DNA of 64,000 nucleotides from Epithemia pelagica. Taxonomy: Eukaryota; Bacillariophyta; Bacillariophyceae; Surirellales; Surirellaceae. The stretch is from positions 3,534,001 to 3,598,000 of the forward strand of contig OX337229.1 of assembly GCA_946965045.2 (NCBI GenBank), given 5' to 3'. This document shows, in pieces, positions 46,250 through 57,500 of the stretch. Below the pieces are notes generated by a model. It was not told where the DNA came from, ran no database searches, and saw nothing but the letters and a program-made list of their open reading frames with translations. Numbering within the stretch: position 1 is the first letter of the stretch; every line of letters begins with the position of its first letter. The position numbers were made by a program, and so were the translations under genes.

Positions 46250-49200
46250 CTACTCGTCCTTCGTCCGATTAACTTTCATGGCATATGCTTCAGTTGTGGT
46301 CTTGGTAAGCCTTTCAAAGACATCTGGACTACTGTGACCATTGTAGGGACTTGAACCCAAAACTTCTTCAAGTAGGGCGTCAACTGAAGTCATTCTAGGC
46401 ACTTGGTGGTGTTGCTGTTGCTGTTGTTCTTCGTCTTCGTCCGGACCTCCATTTTGTCGTATTGAGAAGGCAAAGGTGGTTTGAGTGCTCAATCTCTCAA
46501 ACACGTTATCTTCTCCATGCTCGGCTCCCCTTTGTCTGTCCCGACCCGAAATTCTCACGTTTTCTTCTCTACGTGCGGAGAAAGACCCACTCACTTTTCG
46601 AGACGATCGATGTTCAGGACTTGCAATTCTAGTCAGTGCTGCTTTTGTTTCGCCCGCCCGGTTGAAAGATGTTCCCCTGGCAACTGGTCGGTTCCTTGAT
46701 GCGGAAGCGTGTCTTTCTTTCCCCTTAGATCTTTCATCAATATCAGTCTCTCGTCCAAAGCTTCCAAACGTCGCTCTTCCACGCGGAGACGTATCGTCAA
46801 AACTGTGCCGATCTTCTTTTTCCCCCGAGAAAGATTCAGATAGTCCTGGAATTACATTCCTTCCTTTGGATCTTGTCTTGTTCCGAAGCCGCGCCTGCTT
46901 CTGCGTTCCGGTATAATTTTCAGGATCGGCCAATCGTTCAAACACAGGGACATCATGTTTATCGTCTAACCTCAGTGAACTTCGGAGAGATGGCGGAACT
47001 TTCCCTTCCGCGATCAAAGCAAGGTCTTCCATGATTTCATTTGCCCAGTCAGGTTCAATCGAATGAGTATCTTCCGGGTCGCTGTCGTCCAGATCAATAG
47101 CATCTTTAACTGCTGATGGCAAAGGAGTCGCTTTGTGCAGCGAATGAGAACTGCTAGCTTTTGCTCGTCCATCATCGCCACCACCGCCGTCGTGCATAGC
47201 ACTGTCTACTGCAGCAATAACCCTGGTAAGATCGACTCCTCGAACAGATAACTTTGATAGCATAGACCTGATCTTAGACATGTCAGCGTATGCTCTTTGC
47301 AACTCTGCTTCCAGAGCTTTGGTTTCTTCTCGCGATTTTTGTAGGGATTCCACAGAGTATTCTAGTTCTGTTCGGTACGTTTTTGCCGACACAGCGTCAG
47401 TCTCCCTATCATCCAGTTGCTTCTCCAGCAGTGATATTCTTTCATTCGCCAGGACAAGTAATGTTTCGTCGAATCCACCGTTACTGGTATGTCGAGATGC
47501 TGACGACTCTACAGGGGTCTCTTCCGATGGGAATTCCGCATCTTCTTTCACAAGCTCCATCAGTGACAGGATCTGATTTTGCTGGTTTTGTGACATCTCG
47601 GCAACTTGTACACGCTGTTCATCGACGTACGATCGAAGTGCCAAATCTTTCGCCTCCAAATCATTCGTGGTAGATTGTAATCGCTCGTCAAGAGAACAAG
47701 CAGTTCGGGCCAAAGCACCTACTCGGCGGCGTTCTCTGACAACCATTCCAAAAAGAACCTTTGCAAGTGACCTGTGAGCCACCTCAGGAGGAGCGGCTAT
47801 TGGAAGGAGAGAAGAAGGTCAGTAACGATCTCTATGCCAAAATGCATGGAGGTTTTTTCACCAACATACCTTTACACACGCGCTCAAATTGTGCATCGAA
47901 GAGGAAAGATTCTTTGTTGTCAGGTCGCACATTGTCCCTTGATGATTCTTCGGTGGAACCCTCCTTCTCCAAACGCTTTGCAAGATTTCGGATCCTATCC
48001 TCTTTGTATTTGAGCTGAAGTTCGATGTTTTCCACATCTTCGGAAGATTCAGTTTTTGCAACTTCATTCCGCTCAAGAGTCAATTGGAAGTGCTGCTCCC
48101 ACTCCTCGGCCAGCTTATTCACAAGCGCCTCTTTTCTTGCAACTTTGGATACCTTTTCATCGAAAAGGTCACGGAGGGCATTCGTATCAATGGTGTGTTT
48201 ACCCTTGTCACGCTGTCCAACTAATACAGGATCGAGACCAGCTTTTGCCATAACGCCACGTTTTACAGAGGCCACGCGCAGCTTCTTTTCTGTGTCTTTG
48301 TATTTCTGTCGCAGAGCTCCGAGTTCTTCAAGTCTTGCTTTGGCAACTCTATTTGCCTTGTCAGCCTCGATTTCTTTCATGGATGTCAGACGTTTATACT
48401 TGCTAAGTTCTCGTTCCTTCTGCATAGCCTCTTTCTGGAGTCGCTTGATATGATTTGCGTGATCCTTCCTTTCTGAGGCCAATTGCTTTTGCATGTCGAC
48501 TTTGCGTCGCTTCATTTCCTCAACGTCTCGGGTTAATCGGTCGAGTTCCAAAGCATTACGTGATGAGACAGTTGTGAGGTTTCTCAACTCCACCGACTTC
48601 TTTTTGAGGGTGGCGATATGAGCTTCCTTTTGACGTAGTTTCTCCTTCAATTCTTGGCTCTTAATACCACCAGATTTTACTTTTTGGGCCTCATGAAGTT
48701 TCCTAACAAGAGCCTCTCGTTCTTCCTCTTTCTCGTTTAACGACTGTTCCATTTCTTTTAACTTGGTCTCATAAAACTCTCTCATTTGCTATTACGTAGT
48801 ACCAGGATGAGAACAATGTCATCTTAACAAGTACCATCATCATAATTGGAACAGCAAGGCTTACCTCGTATCGTTCCTGACTAGTCTTTAGTTGACCAAT
48901 CAGTTCTTCTTTTGCCGCAATACTCTTTGCCAAATCCATTAAATCATGATGAATATCTCGATGCCTTGGAGACGAAGGCATTGCAGGGGACGACGCATCT
49001 TGCTGTGTAGGACTGACTGCACTATCATCGTCATTCTCTTCGCCGTCATTCCCTTCCACGTCTTTGGCGTATTTTTTGGTCCAGCTCTTGACTGCCGCTT
49101 GCTCGGCATCTTCTTCAGCCTGGATCCGAACCAAGGCACTCTCTTCATCGTCATCATCTCCGTTCTGCATGGTTTCGGCAGCATTCTCTTGCAGGCGCTC

Positions 49201-51345
49201 CAATCGGCTTCGATCTTCCTGTAAGGAGTGTTGTACTTGATCCATCCAGGACTGTTCATCTTGCATCATGGCGCGCTGAGAACGCTCCACCGCCAAGGCT
49301 TTTTTCAGTTCTCCAATTTCGCGTTCATACTCCACCATCTTCTGCATCGTCCGGTCCATGATGACCGAGTTGGTATCGGTCGAGGAGGCACGGTCTCCCT
49401 CTGAGGAGAGGACGTGCTGCATGGTACTTTGTGCCTTTTGCCAATACAAACCCTCTTCCGCAGAGTCTTTGGGAATAGGCGATTCGGGGGTAGGAAGCAC
49501 TTGATGCTGTTGTTGTTGTTGTTGCAATTGGTTTGTTGTTGTAGGCGTCGGCCTTCCCCCAGACGCTGTCGATGTAGATTCATCGTCGGGTGGTCGCACC
49601 CCGGCAATTACAGCTTCGAGAGATTCACCACTGATAAAAGATTGCAGTTGTTCTTTGGCATAGAGCGTTCCATTTTTTGAACTGGCCGATGTTCTCGTTC
49701 CCTGATCCGACGAAGCTGTGGCGACATTGGAAAGAAATAAGGCTTGTTGTGCAAGTTTGACAATGTGTTGCTGCAACGTAAGAATATACTGCGAAGTGGG
49801 ATCCAGATTGATGGTGGCCTTGTTTTGAATTTGTTTGGCTCGGTTGGCATAGCGCAAACAATTGTTGGATTCCTCTAAATTATCGGCGGATGGGGAGACA
49901 CAGGCAATCATGAGCGTTTTGTGATTTCCACCCAAACTGCCTCGTAGCAGTCGAGTCAGTTTCGAATCGCGATAAGGAACAAAAGGTTTATTGGTTTTGG
50001 AAGAGGATGCCAAAGCCGCAATGACATTTCCCAACACAAGCAATCCCTTGTTGATTTCAATCCCTTCTTTGAGGCGTTGTCCAACCGCTTGTGTCCGCTT
50101 GGCTCGTTCACTTCCGGCCAAATCCACAAAATGAAATTTGGACCGTCGAACGACATTGGTTCCACTGGCACTGGTCGAACCGGCCGACGAGGATTTCCAT
50201 TCTTGTTCGACAATAATGGTAAAGAGCGCATGCGATCGCGAACTGGTGGCATTCATGGCGGTTGACGCCGTGACACGTCGCAATCGTCCCGTTTGTAGCA
50301 TTTGCAAGGCTTCTTCGGCAGAGTAGACTTGAGGTTGCTGCACACCCAATACTTCGGGTTCCTCCGTAGCCACAGCATCGCGAATTTTGAGTGTATTGCT
50401 CGAGGAAGCGCCATTGCCAGTGCCATCTTCCCGCAATCGAAACAAATCTCGAATATCTTCTCCGTAAATCTCCAAGAATTGTACCTGTACTTTCCAACCA
50501 TCACAGGGTCGATCTTGCGCTTTGTACTTGGTGCTACTGCTACTACTTCCATGGTCCGCATCATTCACGGTAGATTGAGGAGGATTTTCTTTATTAGCAT
50601 CGCCGGTTGTGGAATTTTGCAAGTTTCGTTTGTTGTTGTTGGACGGGTCCGTTTGTTGTTGTTGGAGGGCATCAAAGAGTGCATAAATCGTTCGGGGCAA
50701 AACACCTTGTGTATCTCCCGTGACATGGTTTCCCAAAATCGTGTGAGTTTTGCCCGACCCCGTTTGGCCGTAGGCGAGAATGGTTGCATTGTATCCTTCC
50801 AAACAGGCATTAAGGAGGGGGACGACCGAGTGTTGATAGAGTTGGGCTTGGGTGGTGGCTGTCCCATAGACACAATCAAATGTGTAGGTGACTCCGGAAC
50901 GACGTTCTCCGACTCGAACACTCGTCGCCACGTCTGTGACCGTTGATCCTGGAGCGGCCGGAGGAGGCTCATCCAAGATCGTCAAACACGGATCTTGACG
51001 TTCCAGTGGCAAGAGGGGACGTATTCGAATGGCCACCTTGACACAATCGGACGAGGACGACGAGGAAGAACGCGGGGTTTGTTGCTGCTTGCTGCGATTG
51101 GAAGTCGACGAGAGAATGGAATCGGACCTTCGTGTTGCGTTCGGTGTTCCGGTTGTCGCCGCCGCCAAGGACTGTGATGATCCTCGTTCGTCTCGGGGGG
51201 ACGCCGCCGCAGTCGAGGGATCCATCCAAGTTGTTGTGGTCGCAGTGGGAGGAATTGTTTCTGGAGTAGTGTCGTTTGTCATGGGCAATGATGGACTGTC
51301 CTCATGGCTTTCCGTAGCTGCTGCAGTAGATTGTGGATCTTGCAT
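46250..51345 (-). CDS. Kinesin-4/chromokinesin-like motor with C-terminal VFERL repeats
   Basis: Exons 51345-48865, 48788-47870 and 47796-46250 give 1648 residues; three frames that look like separate genes join in phase. The motor (about 100-540) begins VKVAIRIRPL and has the P-loop GYNATILAYGQTGSGKTHT, NATSSRSHALF (switch I), DLAGSERAKRT (switch II) and YRDSKLTRLLRGSLGG. An Asn/Gln-rich insert sits in the middle. ANRAKQIQNKATIN leads to the neck, as in KIF4/KIF21-type motors. Exons 1-2 encode a long coiled coil (about 700-1130). The tail is acidic and disordered with three copies of a VFERL motif (one near 1395, the other two near the C-terminus). Kinesin-4 motors act in chromosome arm movement, midzone length or intraflagellar transport; which applies here is unknown. 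Confidence 0.9.
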
Positions 51346-51967
51346 CTTGTGTGTGTGTGTTTGTTTCGACGATGCAGATGGGAGGAATGGAATTTCTGCA
51401 AACTAAACTGTTCCGTCCGGTGCGGTCATGGCGCGTTATGTAGAGTTGCGCGTTGGAAAAAAAGTCGTGGAACGACACCATGCAGACATCACCCATCTCG
51501 TCCCCCTCTTTTTCTTTTGGGGATGAGAGATGAGAGAGTGGAAAGCGCCCCCACCCCCACAAAACATAAGTGCCACTTAGACGCGACGCAAAGGCTTTTG
51601 AAAGCGTCTCCATGCTTTGTGCGGCCTGATGATGACGATTGTTCACGGCACTCGTCAGATCAGCACGGCTGGCCCTTCCCTTCATTCGAGATCTCTCTGG
51701 CATGTCTCTCTGCAGTCTGCTGGGCATTGTCTGCTTGAGATGATATTATGAAACCCATCGAGATTCTCGTCGACATCCATCCGTTATCCGTTTGTCGTGT
51801 CGTCGGAGTCAAAGACAGATTACATTATTTCATGTTCCATTGATACAACAGTGGTAGACTATCAGGGATCGTTTGAGACAAGACACACGGAGGAGCCGAA
51901 TTTTCGTGGGTCGCCACCACCAACCATACCGTTTGCTTGCTTCGTGCAAAAGCATCCGTGCAACACA
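51346..51967. promoter_or_regulatory. Divergent promoter region between kinesin and bZIP-like genes
   Basis: About 620 bp head-to-head. The plus-strand frame is open from 51797 but starts with GTG, so the last 170 bp are probably 5' UTR of the bZIP-like gene. A (TGTG) run lies next to the kinesin start. Confidence 0.4.
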
Positions 51968-54230
51968 ATGAATCACCATCCTCCATCCTTTCACAGTGGC
52001 AGCCATTCCGAACCTGCTGCAGGATCGACCCACACCGGCACCACGGACACGACCAAAGGCTCTCCTGCCGCAGCTGCTTCGACCATGTCGGTGGAAGAAG
52101 AATTGGAAAATGAAGCCGCCATGAGTTCGTTGGACCACGCCTTGTTGGAATCCATCTTTTACAATGAAATGATGTTATTGGATGATCCCAACGACGATAC
52201 GGCCTCGCTCATTTCGAGCAGTTTGTTATCCACGTTATCGGCCGATGGATCGGTGCGAGAACCTCTCGCGTTGCTGTCACGACAACAACAACAACATGCG
52301 GCGGCTGGAAAAGAAGCTCCTCCGAATGGCATCACGGTACTTGATCGGAAACCACAGGCTCTTCCATTGACGACGACGACGACAACAACAACAACAGGAT
52401 ACCCTGCCACTGCACAGTCCTATCCTCCGTCCTTCACTCCCCAACAACAACAACAACAACCTCCGGCAACGAATGGCATGGCCTCCACATCCTCCACGAC
52501 AAGCATGCCAGTCCAAGCTTCGGTTCACCACTCGCTGACCCAACAACAACACGTGACGGCCCCTGGAATGAATCCTCATTCACAACCGGCAGCAGCAGCA
52601 CCGTCGACCGTCGTTCCGACCACTGGCTTGACTGCAACCACGGCCTCCCCGTATGCACCTCCTGGTACAACGATGTTGCCGGGTGTGGTTCCCACGGCGA
52701 CGGCGACAGGGTTTCCCCTTCCGAATCCATTGGCGACAACGGGAGAAGGCGCTACTGCCAGTCTGCCTCAACCCACCGATGCGCCATCCGATGCCAGTGT
52801 CACTTCCTTGGAGGGAGAAAAACGACAAAAACTAGTCTCCCAGTTTGCCTCTTTGGCCTCCCGATTGGGCATTGCTTTGCCGCAACCGGTCGTTCATTCC
52901 TTGGGTGGCAAGGCATCCGTTCGTGGTACGACCCTTACCGCCAACCCGACCTTGTATCCCACCACCACAACAACAACGACGACCACAACAACCGTGCCAC
53001 CTCCGGCATTGGCCACTTCGACAGTGCAACATGGTACCACGCTCGTTGGAGCAGCAGGAGAACCACCAGCTCCTGGCTCCTATGCCGCGCCGTCCATGAC
53101 GAACCCACCGGTGATGCTCCCGACGGCCGAGGGTGCGGCACCAACGGCGGCATCCCTACAAAATGGTACTACTACTCAACTGCCACCGGACAACAATAGT
53201 GCGAACAACATTGTCGTGGTGGCGACACCCGAAGTTCAACAATTGGCTCAAGCGGCTGATGCTGCCGTAGCCTCGGTTGTGGGCAAACGAGTCGCATCCG
53301 AAACGGATTTGGAAGTCCTGGATTCCCAACCACAACCACCACCCCAATCCTTGGCATCCTCCTCCTCCTCCAACAAACAGGCACCCTACAGTCGCCGTCG
53401 CAAAAAGCCACGATTGCAAGATTGCGAATCGAAATTGGCGGAATTGCAAGCGGAAAATGATATGCTCAAACGACATTTGGCCAATCTGTCCTCGCAGTCG
53501 CATGCCCTCGACCAAGAACGATTGATTCAAGAACAACGAATGCGGATCATGCTGGAACAAGGCGGTTCGGAGGACGAGTTGGACAATGCCGTCAAACACT
53601 TTTCCGATATGTATAGTGATTACGGTCGACGGAGACATCAAGAATTGAGTTTCCATTTGGATCAATTGACCCGTTTGGCCAATCCAACCAACTTTACCAA
53701 ATTGGGATTGTGGACCATGGGACAACAAAACAAGAACAGTCGGAATTCCATTGCAGGGATTTTGCAAAAGGAATTGGGAATTTCGGTACAACAGGGCAAG
53801 AAAATCTTGGAACAGCGAAAACGGATTCAACATGTGTGCAGTAATCTCAAGGAGGTACGTTGTTTGGTGTATTCATGTCCAATCAAACAGCCCATTTGTA
53901 TGATAAATTGTACCTTGCCTTTCTCGACTCACATATGCTTGGAAATTCTCATTTCTCGATGATATGGTTTGGTGTGTTCGTCACTGCTGATTGCTTTTGA
54001 TGTAGTGTCTTGGCTTGTTGGTAAACCTTAAGAAATTATGCAAACAAAAGACTCAAATCTTTCATGATCGCATGAATAAATGTCGAGAGATTCTTGATCC
54101 GCGACAAGTTGTGAAGCTCATTCTTTGGATCAATGAGAACACAGAAGTATTGGAAAATGTTTGTCCAGGATGGGGATCGGAACACATTCACGCGAAACCC
54201 ACGTCAAAGTCTTCTTCGATCAAGGGATAA
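51968..54230 (+). CDS. bZIP-like transcription regulator with diatom-type C-terminal domain
   Basis: Exons 51968-53854 and 54006-54230 give 703 residues; the first in-frame ATG is 51968 (MNHHPPSFHSG). Residues 1-460 are low complexity with runs of Gln, Thr, Pro and Ala, typical of activation regions. Near 469 the string SNKQAPYSRRRKK resembles the second half of a bZIP basic region. It is followed by heptad Leu residues (LAELQAENDMLKRHLANL). The Asn-to-Arg spacing is six residues rather than the usual seven, so DNA contact may differ. The C-terminal 170 residues (FHLDQLTRLANPTNFTKLGL, ILQKELGISVQQGKKI, LDPRQVVKLILWINEN) resemble a domain that follows the zipper in many diatom bZIP-like proteins, a recollection I cannot verify here. 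It diverges from the kinesin gene. Confidence 0.7.
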
Positions 54231-54591
54231 CAAAAGAAACAGGACGCAATTCTATCGTACCTCGCCCATGACAACTAGAATTTGACCCCAATTTCATGCG
54301 AGTATCAAAGCAATCTGCATTTCGATCGCCAATTGTGAGTCACTCGTGGGCTACAATAGATGATCTTGGAAAGGAGGCTCTGTGATTGTCCAATTTGCGC
54401 TCTGTCAATGCATTCACATCGGCACGACCGGAACTCCCGTCATTTCAGGATCTGTCATTGCGCCCTATGGGCAAACTGAGACCTAGTGGGCAAATAAGTG
54501 TTTCTATAGTTGCGCCCATTTTCGATATGCGAGGATTTATTAACAAAACGATAGCTAAGTACACAGCGCAATTAAATGAACCAGATAATAT
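54231..54591. other. Intergenic spacer between convergent genes
   Basis: This 360-bp region holds the 3' ends of the bZIP-like and lycopene-cyclase-like genes. Nothing else was recognised. Confidence 0.45.
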
Positions 54592-57500
54592 CTACTTCTT
54601 TGGAATCTTGGATAGGTCAAAGTCATTTCCACTTCCATACCGCCAGGCGTCCATCTGTCGGTTCAAGTCATACTTGCTTCGTGGCCTTTTCAGCGCCGTA
54701 TTGCCGACCGGCCTCAACCAAGGACTCACAAAGTTGTCAAGGGCACTGTACGCGCCCATCATGCCAACGTGGCCCATCCAGTCAACCAACGTTGGAAGAC
54801 CTACCCATGCCACAATTTGAGGCATGAACGTAGGATCGGCGACAAAACTTCTCGCCAAACTTCCAACCAACCCATCGAAACGCACCACGTCCTGAAGGAA
54901 CGGTTTGATCGTCCGGGGTCCCATATCGTTCATGACTTCAAAATTTGTCGCAAGAAGTCGGTTGACGAAACGTTTGTCCACGAACGGTTGTCTTACTCTA
55001 ATTGACATTGCCTGATAAAAAAGCAAAAAAGCTCGGTAAGATTAACACTGTTTATGAAAAGCTCGATCCTTGGAAATCTTACCTTCTGAAACATCCACGT
55101 TGCACTGAGATTTGGAGTGTAGGGATTGATTTTAGCCAGGTCTTGCTTCGTAAGTAGGTCATATTCTAGAGCCTCTGTAACTGCCGTTGTGATACGGCCA
55201 AGGTGTCTCGTGAGAGCTCCAAATCCACCAAAACTCAACGGGCTCTGGATCCCGGAGGCATCACCTACAGCAAGAATACGGTTGAACTCGGGCTGTAACG
55301 GTGACTCCCGATAAGTGGGAAAGTAGGCAAAGAGGACACGTTTGACATCGAGATCCAGCTCTGGGTTCTTGATGGATGGTTGGTATTGCGGCAACAACCG
55401 CCAATAGTCCTCCAAAATCGACTCCAATGTCGGGCGTCTTTGGTGTGCATCCATGTAGGTAAACATATAAGTGGTTTTGGTGTCGCTTGTTCCTGGTTGT
55501 TTCCCATTACGTCCAATTCCTACAGGGAACGCCTCCCAGAAATACTGCATTCGTCCTCCCTGACGGCCTTTGTCTTGAATTGGCGTGTTCGTGTAGATAA
55601 TATCACCATTCAGATTTGTTTCAGGCTCATATCCAGACGCGCAAGTGCCGACGACTGCGCAGATACCGTCCGGCTTCTTCCCATAACGCTGCTGTCGAGT
55701 AATGGGGGAGTTGTTGCCCATGGCGTCGATTATCAGCCGAGCAGTCACAGGTTCTTGATACGCACCAAAATCAAGAGCAGCTCCAATTTCTTTGACTGCG
55801 CAGACTCCTTGAAGACGAGTTTCTTCTACGATCACACCCCCGAGCGATTGAAATCGTTGGGACACACGCTCAATCAATATCTTTGGGGAGACACCAAGGT
55901 TCAAGACTCCTTCCGTGAAACATTCATATCCTACTCCGTTCTCAAGATAGCCGCCCTTTACTTCGACCTCCTTATTCTTGAACCCAGAACGACAACCAGG
56001 GAAATCAGTTTGAATAGCATCATCGATGTCTTCTTGACTTAGAACTCCAAGACTCTTCAGATGGAAAAGCTCGTCCATACTTATATTCCACTCTTGTTCG
56101 CGTCCTCGGAGCTTACCAGCCTCAACAACGCAAACGTTGTGACCTTCAAGCTGCAAGGCGGTAGCAAAGAAGATTCCAAGAGTTCCACCGCATACAGCGA
56201 TGTCGAAATCCAATGCTCGGTCTCTTTGACTCAGTAGTTTGGCAAAGCATTGGGGGTTGCCCTGTCCTCCGTCTTCAGTAACGAACGGCTCGGGAGGGAC
56301 ATCATTCACACCTGGCATATACTCTTTCAATCTAGCCCAACTTGCCTCCGCCCGCTGGAAGGCTTCCCATGATGAAGCGCCTCCTGCTCCCGTGGCTTGG
56401 TTCTCAGTAACGATCGACCTCATGATTCGTTCTGTCATTCCGGTCGTATCAATGTCCGGAGCAAGCCGCTCACCTGTCATTTCTCTATCGAGTGGAACGC
56501 CGCCCGTTAGAGCCAACCGTAAGTGTTTCTTAAGCAGACCACCATAACTACGAGAGTCACTGTCTGCTCTACCGTCGCCGGACTGCTTGATATTCTCCAT
56601 GAATGAGTCAAAACGACCCGATACGGATCCCATCCCGGTCTTGGGTGATTTGTTGTTGAACTTCCCTCCACCTCTCCCTGATTTTGTCTCTTCCGTCGAT
56701 TTGACATAGTCCAGGTATTGGTCGTTAGGACCATTACCAGTATCTATGCGACCACGCGTCTCGCCGTTGGTCGTGGAAGACGCCGATCCATCCGCAACGG
56801 ACCACGGACTGGATGTCTTGTCGACTGTGGAAGATTCAGATGAATACGCTGTCTGTGTCTCGTCCAACTCATTTTCAGCGATTCCCGTGGGCTTAGATGA
56901 AGTCCAGGAAAATGACCATTGGCGTTCTTGCCCCTCTTGTTGAGTTTTCTGGGGCTCCGGTTCTGGGACCGACTCGGGTGTGTTAACTCCGGTTGTTCCT
57001 GAGGCAGCTCTCGCTGAGGTCCAGGCGTACGACCACTGAGATTGTTGCGTTTCCTGACCACCATTCACCGATGCCGGGTCCCCTGAAACTCCACGACTCG
57101 GATCATAATCTTCCTGTGGTCCTCGTTGAGATCCAAAGAATCCTGGTGCTGATGCGACATTGGCATTTTCGTTGGTTTGGCTTGGAGTCTCACCATTAGT
57201 CGGTGAAGGCCAACCATCACCGCTTGGTGATGCTTGTGAGACCTCATTACCCCAGGAGGAATAAGGTGACGGTTCAGAAGAGGTTTGCTTTTCAGTGACT
57301 TTTCCATCGCCGTTGACCCCATTGATTTCAGCAGGTGTTGCTCCGTTCATAGCAGATGACAATTGCTGTCCAGTCGAGGGAAAATCAGGAAAAAATGAAG
57401 ACTGATCATCCTGCACTTCTGATCCGGTAGTTGTGCCCCAAGGGGACGGAAATGACGATGGACCTCCGGACGCATTTGCGTCCGCTGACTCGCTTTCCAC

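Noticed and set aside
46250-48785. Two extra coiled-coil genes next to the kinesin
   Set aside because: GT-AG junctions at 48865/48788 and 47870/47796 join them to the motor exon with a total length divisible by three.
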